Positions 1 through 8,220 of a DNA stretch of 11,129 nt are shown here, piece by piece (position 1 is the first letter of the stretch; each line of letters begins with the position of its first letter). Source of the stretch: Amoebophrya sp. AT5.2 (taxonomy: Eukaryota; Sar; Dinophyceae; Syndiniales; Amoebophryaceae). Where the stretch lies: positions 1-11,129 of the forward strand of contig RXOD01006144.1 of the NCBI GenBank assembly GCA_005223375.1, written 5' to 3'. Made by a program: the position numbers and the translations under genes. The notes beneath the pieces are model-generated. The model saw nothing but the letters and a program-made list of their open reading frames with translations. It was not told the DNA's origin and searched no databases.

Positions 1-64
1 CGACGAGACCGCCAACCGAAGCGTTGAAGATAAAAGCAGGACTGACGCTGACCATCTTCTTCAT
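1..64 (-). CDS. Possible 5' end of a minus-strand gene, truncated by the window
   Basis: An ATG at 62-64 in an ACAAGATGA context opens a frame reading MKKMVSVSPAFIFNASVGGL up to the window edge. The short basic start followed by hydrophobic residues would suit a membrane or targeted protein. Only 21 codons are visible, so this is a tentative call. Confidence 0.28.
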   Translation of the reverse strand, partial: MKKMVSVSPAFIFNASVGGLV

Positions 65-626
65 CTTGTCCTGGTTTACAATTTATTAACAGACTCAGTC
101 TGCAAATAACCGTACCTCGAACAACTACTAACTCACAAGGAATCAATGTTACATGGGAACCTGCATTCGCGCTCTGTTTTTTTTCTAGTGGTCGGCTGCG
201 AACAAGAACTCAAACTCCCGGTCGCATCGGGAGCCACGACGGCTCTCTGGTTGGCAGTACTCGCGCACCCGCAGCTGCAGGATGCATCTGTAGCATGCGT
301 ATCTATGGCTATGCCGTGGCCATAGACAAAGATGAGTGTCGTACTCGTACTCGTCGTGATATGAATGCAAGAAATCGATCCGAGTACAAAATAAAACAAC
401 TGATTGCGCCACTTTCTGATCACAAAATTCGGAACCGGGATCAGGAATCACAATCAGAAAGTGGAATCGGGATCGGCCCGGACCTAGTCCGGACCCCGTC
501 GATCCTGATCCTGTGTCTACTTCCGCCGAGAAGATCAATGACCAGAAACCCGTTCTTGTTTTTCCTCGGGCGGCGACCGTCGCCGAGGGCGTCGCGCTCT
601 GAAAGTAAAAAAAGCATGCACCACAA
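65..626. other. Stretch without a supported gene
   Basis: Frames here are short and their translations are Ser/Arg/Cys-rich without domain character. There are several small inverted repeats around GATC- and CCGGAC-containing sequence at about 430-515. It may hold the promoter of a minus-strand gene starting at 64 and the 3' UTR of anything ending at 627. Confidence 0.4.
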
Positions 627-1010
627 CTACATAGAATCCATCTCCAAACACGGGACGCAATCCATCGTTACAGCAGAATCTTGTTCAGTCGCAGTCGTGT
701 AGGAAGATATCGAACCCGTTAAAAGTCCATCCAACACTAGACCAAGGTCGCTGGCTGCGTGCGCTACCACCAAGGAGGTTGGTGGCCGCCGCGCCACGGG
801 AATCCACTCCTGACCCTCAAGCTTCTTCTGGTAAGAATCTCCGGTCTTCGAATCTGAATCGCCACAGAGCGAGAGACCCTGGACGGAGGCGGCCACTCGT
901 TGGCCAGCTTTCTTGCACTTGCCTGCTTGTGCACACATCCGCACACTGACCAGACCCAGAGGGCGGACCTGCGACATCTCACCAATCACCAACCAAATGG
1001 GGGGACCGGA
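627..1010 (-). CDS. Weak candidate 3' exon
   Basis: The frame opens just after TTTCGCTAG (a possible acceptor at 1011-1013) and runs to TAG at 627. It contains KCKKAGQRVAASVQGLSLCG, DSDSKTGDSYQKKLEGQEWI and SLVVAHAASDLGLVLDGLL, which has the composition of ordinary protein. There is no ATG at the start, so it would be an internal or terminal exon, possibly following the damaged frame at 1160-1552. I recognise no domain, and a chance frame is quite possible. Confidence 0.25.
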   Translation of the reverse strand, partial: SGPPIWLVIGEMSQVRPLGLVSVRMCAQAGKCKKAGQRVAASVQGLSLCGDSDSKTGDSYQKKLEGQEWIPVARRPPTSLVVAHAASDLGLVLDGLLTGSISSYTTATEQDSAVTMDCVPCLEMDSM

Positions 1011-1159
1011 CTAGCGAAATTATTCGGCCTCCGTCCGAGAGCGTTCCGAAAACGAGACCAAACGAAGTCCCCCGCCAGCCAGCCACAACAAGGAAGGAAA
1101 CCAGCGCGCACCCAAGGACCAAAGCAATGCAAGCGGGCCCCGCCTGCCCAGCTGTAACA

Positions 1160-1552
1160 TCAAACGCAAACGGAAGCGCGAGCGCAAGTAGCTGCCTGCG
1201 TGCTCGCTGGAAGGCAGCACAGTCGGGCTCGGGCAGCGTGTTTCAATATGGTGGAAAGGCAGCGCCTCTGCTTCTTCGCGATACGGCCGCACACAAGGAA
1301 GCCCGAGAGAAGCAAAGCCGTCGCGCGCTCCAACTCCTCTTCGACGGCTCCAAGCGCGGGCCTCTCTTCCGGGCCTTGGGTTTCCCAGTCGCGGTAGCGG
1401 AAGCCTTGGGCTTCCATTTCCGCCAGATGGGCTCTCGTTTGCTGCAACAAGCCGGAGCGGCCTGCGTAGATGTTCCGCGCGTTTCGCCTTTACTGTCCGC
1501 GCGCGACGGCCCCTGCAGCGTCGCCAAGAGCCGTCAGCACGTTGACGTTGAT
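1160..1552 (-). pseudogene. Possible decayed coding exon with one in-frame TAA
   Basis: On the minus strand, one frame reads INVNVLTALGDAAGAVARGQ, then TAA (1490-1492), then RRNARNIYAGRSGLLQQTRA, HLAEMEAQGFRYRDWETQGP and EERPALGAVEEELERATALL before degrading toward TGA. Both sides of the stop look like helical protein in the same frame. This suggests an old exon with a nonsense change, or a very short intron. An AAG just before the first codon could be an acceptor. No family is recognised, and in GC-rich DNA such frames also arise by chance. It has the strand of all neighbouring genes. Confidence 0.25.
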
Positions 1553-2469
1553 CCTTCGCAGTCGTCAAGTCATTCATTGAGCCGAACGGCTAGTACAACT
1601 CGCGCTGGACTATGTTTCCAGCTGCAGCGGCGGCAATTTTTGAAGTTCTTGGCGCCGCATCTTTCTCGTTTTCCATGGTGTATTAGCGATGACCCACGTC
1701 CGCCACGAAGTAGACAGCGGCAGCGCCAGCAACTCTACGCACACCTGGGAGGGTCGACTTTTCTACTTCTGGATTTAGTGATAGTGTTGCCGTTGCCGGT
1801 CGTGGCCATGGCGAAGTCAGTCGGTCTGGCGCCCTCACTCTCCGCGTACAGCTTTGTCAAAGGAAGCGGAAGATTAATACACACAACGTCAACTACGGTC
1901 GTAGTAGTTGCTCTCCCCCTGCTGTTTGAACAAGAAAGACCCCGTCTTTGGCGGTTTGCGGCGGGCGCCTCGGTGCTACCTGCCTCCGCATGTGGACAAC
2001 AGCGCACTCGATTTGCTTGCAAGTGGGCCTCGGAAAGATAAAAGCTCGGTCAAAATCTACTAGCGCCAGGACTCCCACATTCACGACCAACTTGCAGTCG
2101 TCTTCATCTCTGTCTCAAGCGGCTCTGTCGCCGTGTCTTCTCGCCGCGGACGATGAGCTGCAGGAAAGAAACGCAAATTAGTTGTGCTGCGTCTTCTATC
2201 AAAATCAAAATCATTTTGATTTTGTTCTGCCGAAAATAGACTGGTGGAACTGGAACAGATGATTGTACACGGAGGCAAACAGAAACAACGACAAAGAACT
2301 CGCTTCTTACGTAACTTTATATCCTTGAATTATACGCTGACGCTCCTGGTTCCTCGTCCTACAGCTGCGGTCACAAAAAATCACGCTTTATCGGTTTCTC
2401 GATTCGTTGAAGATAGATAGACCATCAGCTTCTACGACTACGTTCACTTTCAAGATGAACCCAACATCG
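1553..2469. other. Gene-poor stretch 3' of the 602-aa gene
   Basis: This lies after the TAG at 2470 on the minus strand and should contain the 3' UTR of that gene. A plus-strand open frame of 304 codons (1127-2041) crosses much of it, but its translation has no recognisable domain and lies opposite to every supported gene. A near-perfect palindrome sits at 2200-2224. I see no RNA gene or further exon I can defend. Confidence 0.4.
2200..2224. repeat. Near-palindrome, 12-bp arms with a 1-base centre
   Basis: CAAAATCAAAAT (2200-2211) and ATTTTGATTTTG (2213-2224) are complementary around a single C. It lies downstream of the 602-aa gene and could be part of its 3' UTR or a chance A/T-rich inverted repeat. 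Confidence 0.8.
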
Positions 2470-4278
2470 CTACAGCATGAGTTTTCCCCCCGCTCCAAGC
2501 GCCCCCATCGTGCCCAGTTGGGAAAGCAGTCCCTTCGCGCCCCCCAGCGCGCCCCCGAACGCCTCCAGTACCGGGGAATATGCGCCGTCCGCCACCGAGG
2601 CCGTACCACTACCAAACAGCTGTCCTGCCACGGACTCGAACGGCTGCATCACAGTGTCAAGCATCCCCTCCAGCATCGGCATGCCGCCCCCTCCCCCCGC
2701 ACCAGCTCCCGGCATGTAATTACCTCCACCACCGCCGAGTCCACCGAACCCCAGTCCCGACAGGCCCCCCACTCCTCCTCCGCCAAACAGCCCCTGCCCA
2801 CCAGATCCAGACAGCCCCATCTGCAGGTTTCTCTGCAGCCCTGCCATGCCCGCGAAGTCCATCATGCCTCCACCGTCCCCTCCGCCCGTCGGCTGCAGCG
2901 GCGGCGCAAACTTCGGCGTCGCAATTTGCTTCACCTGCTCGGCGAAGTCGTCCGGAATCGGCACGTCTTCCGGGTTGTTCAGCTGCTTCATCATCTCGCT
3001 CACGGCTGCTGCCTGCGAGGCCGGCGATCCCCCTACACCAGGTGGCACCCCAGAACCGCCACCAGCTCCTGCTCCTCCGACGTCTCCCCACCCCAGCTTC
3101 TCGATCGCCTTCCGCGCGGCTTCGATGTGCGCCATCTCCGGGTGGTGCACGTTGGTGGGCGCCGTCCCCGGCGGGTAGTACCCGGGCGCCGTGTTTTGCG
3201 CGAGCGGAAACATCCGCCCCAGCTCCTCGTTCGGCGGCAGCGAGTCGGTGCCGTTCGGCAAAAACTCCTTCGCGTGAATGGCCTCCTCGGTCTCGTCGAT
3301 CACGGGGACGGGCCTCGGCGGCGGCTCCGTGTTAAAGTACGGGCTCCACGCGGGCTCGTCGTCCTTGCTAATTCCCAGCGCCTCCGGCGTGATCATGTTG
3401 TAGGCATTCACCACCTCCTTGCCGAACTGTTGCTCCGGAGTGCGGAAGACGTGCAGTTTCGTGAGCCACCGAACCCAGTTGCCCTTGTCGAAGAGCCAGA
3501 AGTAGCCGATGTCCACCATCAGCCACTGGCCCACGTGGTGCAGCGAGGTCCAGCTCTGCTGCAGCAGGTAGTAGGCGGAAAGAAAGGTCACCGCGGTGAA
3601 GGCGGGAGTTTTGACGTACCGACCGAAAAACTCGCGCCGCCGGATGTGCTTGGGAACGCGAATACTAGTATCCGAAGGCTGGCGCGGCCCCAATTGTTCC
3701 AGTTCCACATCTTCATCGTCGTCGTCGAATGGGTCGATCATGTCCTCCGTAGCTCTTGGTTGCTGTTCCAGGTGCTTGTCCGCGGAGGCCGTGGTCGTTC
3801 TAATTCGTGCTCCTGCAGACGACTGGCGCAGGTTTGCGAGTTGCTCGAGCTTTCGCCAGCAACCCGGACAGCACGGCGCCCCGCGGTACAGCGCCGCGTA
3901 ACTTGCCCCGGGAAAGGCCTCGCCGCAATGGGCACAGCAAATCTCGTTCTCCTCGTCATTTTCGTTTTCAACGTCATTGCCTTCTCGTGACGAAGACGAA
4001 CGAGAAGAAGATCCCGAGCCGGAGTAGGACGAACGAGAGGAAGATCTAGAAGAATGAGAATCAGTATCGGACGAGTCCCATGTCGATCTCGTGCGAGTGC
4101 TGCCTGTCGCGGAACTTCTGCTGCGGCTGAGACTGCGGCTGTCGCTGTGATGATCGTTTGTGTTCAGGTGCTCTCCCGCGAGCACTCGGGACCGGGACAC
4201 TGAGCTGTTGTCGAAGGAGCGACGCTTGTCCTTGCTGCGCCTCGGCTTCGGAGAATAGTTCTTCTTGTTCCGCGGCAT
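2470..4278 (-). CDS. Unrecognised 602-aa protein: RS-rich start, CxxC/CxxC motif, hydrophobic segment, Gly-rich tail
   Basis: This is an uninterrupted frame from ATG at 4278 to TAG at 2470. Residues 1-100 are basic and Ser/Arg-rich, with many SR/RS pairs. Residues 114-140 contain CCAHC and CCPGC, which could bind one zinc as a ribbon-like motif. Residues 181-195 are acidic (DPFDDDDEDVELE). Residues 224-265 are hydrophobic and aromatic (FTAVTFLSAYYLLQQSW, then WLMVDIGYFWLF) and could be one or two membrane segments. Residues 270-400 look folded (YFNTEPPPRPVPVIDETEEA; HPEMAHIEAARKAIEKLGWG). From about 400 the chain is rich in Gly, Met, Pro and Leu. No known family comes to mind as a whole. The RS-like start suggests phosphorylation, but the hydrophobic core argues against a simple splicing factor. 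The single long exon contrasts with the intron-rich neighbours. The real gene call is secure; function is open. Confidence 0.85.
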   Translation of the reverse strand: MPRNKKNYSPKPRRSKDKRRSFDNSSVSRSRVLAGEHLNTNDHHSDSRSLSRSRSSATGSTRTRSTWDSSDTDSHSSRSSSRSSYSGSGSSSRSSSSREGNDVENENDEENEICCAHCGEAFPGASYAALYRGAPCCPGCWRKLEQLANLRQSSAGARIRTTTASADKHLEQQPRATEDMIDPFDDDDEDVELEQLGPRQPSDTSIRVPKHIRRREFFGRYVKTPAFTAVTFLSAYYLLQQSWTSLHHVGQWLMVDIGYFWLFDKGNWVRWLTKLHVFRTPEQQFGKEVVNAYNMITPEALGISKDDEPAWSPYFNTEPPPRPVPVIDETEEAIHAKEFLPNGTDSLPPNEELGRMFPLAQNTAPGYYPPGTAPTNVHHPEMAHIEAARKAIEKLGWGDVGGAGAGGGSGVPPGVGGSPASQAAAVSEMMKQLNNPEDVPIPDDFAEQVKQIATPKFAPPLQPTGGGDGGGMMDFAGMAGLQRNLQMGLSGSGGQGLFGGGGVGGLSGLGFGGLGGGGGNYMPGAGAGGGGGMPMLEGMLDTVMQPFESVAGQLFGSGTASVADGAYSPVLEAFGGALGGAKGLLSQLGTMGALGAGGKLML

Positions 4279-4904
4279 TTTGATCCCTTGCTACTTCAAT
4301 CAATCAATCAATCAATCAATTCGTTTTCGATTGCCGTGGATCCGAATGCGGTTTGGTAAAGGTACTTGGTTTAGACGCTGCTACAGCTAGTATATCGACC
4401 GTATACATATACTGATTCATGTTGATGCTCTTCCACTGATCTACTTGTACAGACAAAACCAATCTCGAATCAAAAGCGACGCGTGGTCGTCGCGCACGCG
4501 CACCTCATCTTTTTGCGAGCTTTTCGAGTCACTCGGGTCTCTATCTCTCTCCGGCTCTCCCGCTGGTGTCTGAGTCCGAAGTCATTTGCACAATCGAGTC
4601 ATTTGAACGATCGAAGTCGATGTACAACGGTTCTTGTTGCTGCAGTTGTAGATGTAGTTGGGGCGCAGTAGGCCTGGCTGTAGCAAAAGCAAGAGCACAC
4701 AGAAGTATTCATCTATTGTTTGATGTTGATCCTGGTCGAGCCACAACTGGCAACACCACGCTGTGAAGAAGTGGTGGTCCACTATCATGAAGGTAAAGGT
4801 ATATGATTCGTTTTGGCGCCGCCTGGTTTTGACTGTGACAATGGATGCAAATGCCGTCCCTATCGGAAGTCGTGGCACAAATCAATTGTTTTTGTTTTTT
4901 TTTT
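4279..4904. other. Intergenic stretch between AI-2E stop and 602-aa gene start
   Basis: This should hold the 3' UTR of the AI-2E gene and the promoter and 5' UTR of the gene starting at 4278. A 12-base T run (4895-4906) overlaps the AI-2E stop codon, so on the mRNA the TAA is followed by a run of A. Apart from the CAAT tandem repeat listed separately, I see only short chance ORFs and no RNA gene. Confidence 0.5.
4297..4320. repeat. (CAAT)6 microsatellite
   Basis: Six tandem copies of CAAT (ATTG on the transcript strand) begin 18 bases upstream of the ATG at 4278. They probably lie in the 5' UTR. Copy number is likely to vary between strains. Confidence 0.95.
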
Positions 4905-7900
4905 TTACACTTCTTCCATTCTCCTTTGCAATGGAATTTCCCCCTCGCCCTCGACCGCCCCCCCGCAGTTCCTGTTCGCGCGCAACTTTTGCCAGGCATG
5001 CGGCGGCGGGAGGGAGAACTCCAGAGAGTAGTACGTCACCAGCGCAAATGGGTGGCGATGCACGAAGGGGCGGAGGGCCAGTTTGATGCAGCAGGTGAGC
5101 GGCACCGACAAGATCGCCCCCACGATCCCCCATAAAGCGCCCCACACCACCAGCGCGAACAAAACCACAATCTGCGAAGAATGAATGTGCATGTGGTTGG
5201 TTCTATTCTTGAGGAAAATGCTGCCAGAGCAAGTGGAGCGATCAGAATCACTTCAATCAACCGCTAAATAAGTAATCGGATGGTGATATCGCTACGAAGA
5301 TGTTGGTCGCATCAATGAATGTAGACCACAAGAAGAACTCCAGTGGAGGTGGACGAAGTAAAATAGAACTTCGTACCGGATCCAGTTCGAAGGCGTTTCC
5401 GAAGAGCGAGGGCTCGATGATGTTCCCCACAAACGTGTGGAGCACGCCGCCCCCCGCCGTCGTGAGCACAAGATCCCCGAACGTTTTCTTCGGGTCGAGG
5501 AAGCAGAAAATCCCCGGACCAATCAATGAGATCGCGCCACCGAGCGTTATGGTGGGACCAGATGGTACTTAAGTAGTAGGTAACGGAGGTAGGGGGCAGC
5601 GGCAAGTTAAATTTTTCGGGCGGCTCTTAGGCGGGGTGCCTTGTGTGTAGAGAGGTCCGCAGTAGTAAAAGAAGTGCGGGGGCGTACTCCCGATTCCGCG
5701 GTCGGAAGGCGTGGCACCTCTGCAGCCTCCAGCTGTTGACAATAAATCGGCAGCCTGGAGGGCGCTCTCTTTTGCCGTGGCCCTGCTTGCGGGAGGTTCT
5801 CTCAGCATTCTAGTCAGTACCAGCTTGTTTCCCCTCGCCCTCCTCACTATCTATGGCTCAACAGCTACCATCTGGCCCGTGGTCTTCATAAGCGCCGGGA
5901 TGTAGTTCATGAGGAAGGTGATTACCGCGAACACAAACCAGAAGTCCACCTTCACCGCGGCGAGGTGGACTTCTGGTTTGTGTTCGCGAACAAGCGCTCT
6001 CTTTTGCCCTGGCCCTTCTTGCGGGAGGTTCAGGTTCTCTCAGCATTCTAGTCACTGGGAACGTGTTTCGGTTTCCCCCCCCCCCCTCACTAACCTCCAC
6101 GACCTATGTATACCTACTTGATATGGCTCATCTGCGCCTCTTTACAAAATTGATTCCAATTGAAATCTACCAGCTGCTCAGCTACCATCTGGCCCGAATT
6201 CAGCTACCGTCTCCATAAGCGCCGGTATGTAGTTCATGAGGAAGGTGATTACCGCGAACACGAACCAGAAGTCCACCTTCACCGCGGCCAGCAAAGCCCC
6301 CACGAGCATGCCTTCGAGCACCGAACAGAATGTCTTCAGCACGATAAACAGCTGCACGGTGCGCCGCGCCTGCTGGAAAAACGTCTGGGGAGAGAAGGCC
6401 GCAGTGATATTCTGGGGGAGAGCAGTTGTTGTAGTGTGGTCATGGTTGTCATCTTCATCTTCAGCTTCGGCATCGGCTAAGGCTTTTGTTCCTTGTGGCC
6501 CTTGATGTCCCTGATCATGTCCTTGTGCTTTTATTCTCGCTGCATTTGTTGAGCTCGAGGACTCTCTTGTTCCGGTTCCAGTCGTGGCCGCGGTGGAGGT
6601 AGTCGCGGCCGACGACGTGGAGGCAGCTCTTCCATTTCTCGAGGATGTGGATGACGAGGACGGGCTCTGCGGTATGCCGAGGTCTTCTCGGCTGAACAGC
6701 GGCTCGATCAGGAGCAGCGACGCCGACGTCGATTTCAGAGAACGCGTGTAGCTGTCGTCGCTGCCCGCCCGGGGCCTGCGACCACCTCTTGTAGAAGTTC
6801 TGCCCCGGTCAGTAGCTGTCCCACCACTTCTTGCCCCGGCATTCACGTTCTTCCCGGAGGACGACCCCGCTCCAGACGACCGGGTGGACCACAATTGTTC
6901 TCTTCTGCTCCTTGACGAGCTCCTGGCTGCATCTCCCGCGGCAACCCCTGCTACTCCGACTACTCGTCCAGCTACATCGCGATCTTCCCCACCATCAACC
7001 CGATTCCGGCGCCTTCTTTTTTTCCTCTGACTGAGCACCAGTTTCGGGTGGCTTTCTGTGAGCGACGCGACCAACAAGAAGCACAGCATCATGATCACCA
7101 TGATGCTCGTTTCCAAAAAGTTCAGCAAGCCGCCCACGATCGACTCCAGCGGCCCCTCCACCCGCTTTATCAGGTCTTCCGGCGTCACGTTCACCCCGTG
7201 CTGCTCCAGAAACGCGATCAGCGCCTTCAGCTTGCCGCCGTTCAAGTAGGTCTGAAACACCTCCGGCGCGTCGGACAGCGCGTTGGTCAGCCCAAACACC
7301 AGCCAAAAAACAACGCCGAACAGCAGTGCGAGACAAAACAGCAGGATCAGAATGTCCGTTAGCACGATGTAGGTCCGCCGAAACGCGTTCTGACACGCGC
7401 GAGAGCAAGTTCGGCTGGTGGAAGGTCGCGGGCGAGCTGGTGGGGCTGGGGGCTGCTCTACTTCGTGGTCCTGGGCGGGATCCTGTCGGCGAGAAGAAGA
7501 TGCTGGCGAATGCGAATGCGAATGTGTCCCAGAAGTAGTTTGCGGTCGCTGAGGGCCCCCGCCAACAACATCGTCGCTTGGGACATAGTTCGTGCGGAGG
7601 TCCGACATAAGATCCAAAGAACCCAAATTGTTCCCCGCTCCTTCGATCACTTGTTCGAGGATGACGGGGCCCAGCGCGGCGTCCGCGACCTCTACCTCCT
7701 CCACCCCCGTGATGTACTCCCGGTGCCATATGTATTTTGCCACCTCGGCGCGGGGCTTCGCCAGCCACAGCGCCACGGGCTCGAGCAGTTGCGCCAGAAA
7801 AAACGAGACCAGGAAGGGCACGAAAATGCCCGTCAGCTGGTAGAGGGAAAAGATTGTCACGAAACCGATCAACAGGAGAGCGGCGAGAGTGAACAAGTGC

Positions 7901-8046
7901 TGCTCGTTGCTGGGGTTGGGATCGGAGGATATGTAGCGGTGGTGGTGATGATGCTGCTCAACAGGAGCATTCTCGTGATCAGAGTGCTGAGCAGCATCAT
8001 CACCACCTCCGCTGGCTCTTCTGAGGGGTACGGAAGCGGACATCAT
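4905..8046 (-). CDS. AI-2E/PerM (UPF0118) family permease, three exons, about 772 aa
   Basis: Members of this family (bacterial PerM, TqsA/YdgG and plant/algal relatives) are multi-pass permeases; the substrate here is unknown. Exon 1 (6186-8046) starts MMSASVPLRR in a good AAGAAAATG context. It has paired helices at about residues 51-88, ending in the family-like FVPFLVSFFLAQLLEPVALW, then helices at about 226-252, 311-330 and 566-609. The last of these contains KTFCSVLEGMLVGALLAAVK and FLMNYIP, the hallmark region. Exon 2 (5377-5567) carries GPTITLGGAISLIGP and FVGNIIEPSLFGNAFELDP. Exon 3 (4905-5171) carries VVLFALVVWGALWGIVGAIL then SVPLT, the usual closing motif, and a 50-residue tail. 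The 3' intron is clean GTACG...GCAG and phase 0. The first junction is uncertain: GT-AG at 6185/5568 and a cut at repeated GGNCC both keep frame. About 200 residues (340-545) are a Ser/Thr/Arg/Gly-rich, later acidic insert not typical of the family. Confidence 0.92.
5172..5376 (-). other. Canonical GT-AG intron 2 of the AI-2E gene
   Basis: On the transcript strand the intron begins GTACGAAG right after ELDP and ends CATTCTTCGCAG before the codons for IVVLFALVVWGAL. It is phase 0, and the protein match continues directly across it. This shows that ordinary spliceosomal introns coexist in the same gene with the introner-like one. Confidence 0.88.
5568..6185 (-). mobile_element. Introner-like intron, copy A, with inverted ends and internal duplication
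   Basis: This is the first intron of the AI-2E gene. On the transcript strand it is framed by GGGCCAGATGGTAGCT (from 6193 down) and, at the other end, AAGTACCATCTGGTCCC (5570 down), which are complementary apart from small gaps. The block 5619-5787 is shared with the intron of the mitochondrial carrier gene at 10878-11022, which argues that this is a repeated element and not unique intron sequence. The segment 5762-5962 is repeated imperfectly at 5994-6288, including part of exon 1. A run of 12 C lies at 6075-6086. Confidence 0.75.
5762..6288. repeat. Local duplication spanning the exon 1/intron 1 junction
   Basis: Unit 1 (5762-5962) and unit 2 (5994-6288) share GCGCTCTCTTTTGCC, TTGCGGGAGGTTC, TCTCAGCATTCTAGTCA, the inverted-repeat end AGCTACCATCTGGCCCG, and about 75 bases of exon 1. 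Unit 2 is the copy joined to the full coding frame. Unit 1 sits inside the intron and its exon-like part encodes the same residues (VKVDFWFVFAVITFLMNYIP then ALM), with silent third-position changes in this stretch. Unit 2 carries an extra AGGTTC and an extra stretch around 6075-6170. Confidence 0.85.
5926..5988. repeat. Perfect 26-bp inverted repeat with 11-base loop
   Basis: Arms 5926-5951 and 5963-5988 are exactly complementary, with loop TCACCGCGGCG between. The left arm is part of the intronic copy of exon 1 (encoding KVDFWFVFA on the minus strand). The right arm is the same sequence inverted, placed where the next duplication unit begins. In the pre-mRNA this would fold into a strong hairpin. 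Confidence 0.95.
7941..8007. repeat. 20-bp inverted repeat inside the AI-2E coding sequence
   Basis: Arms 7941-7960 and 7988-8007 are perfectly complementary, with a 27-base loop. On the coding strand one arm encodes GGDDAAQ and the other EQHHHH, both in the low-complexity cytosolic N-terminus of the permease. Near the start codon, it would form a stem-loop in the mRNA. Confidence 0.9.
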
Positions 8047-8220
8047 TTTCTTGATCGATGGAAATGGATTGTGGCGTCCGATAAATATGTGAAGTAGTTT
8101 CGTTTAGAGTCGTACAACGAACTGGTAGAAAAGAACTGGTTTTCCAGCGTCCTCTACAGTCGACTTTTAGATAGAAGTATGTACCTGAGAACTCGTCGTC
8201 GTCCCCTCGCAGCTGCTCCC

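Noticed and set aside
1127..2041. Plus-strand open frame of 304 codons
   Set aside because: It is long enough to notice, but there is no domain, no membrane or targeting pattern that holds up, and it opposes the direction of every supported gene. A competing minus frame under it looks at least as protein-like.
2407..3990. Plus-strand open frame of 527 codons
   Set aside because: It lies fully antisense to the 602-residue minus-strand gene. Its translation is Arg/His/Pro-rich without domains, as expected for the complement of GC-rich coding sequence.
6075..6086. Run of 12 C as a structural element
   Set aside because: It is only a homopolymer inside an intron and may have an unreliable length in the assembly.
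6995..7768. Minus-strand 257-codon frame and plus-strand frames at 7048-8097
   Set aside because: These are out-of-frame or antisense shadows of the AI-2E exon 1, whose protein match is unambiguous.
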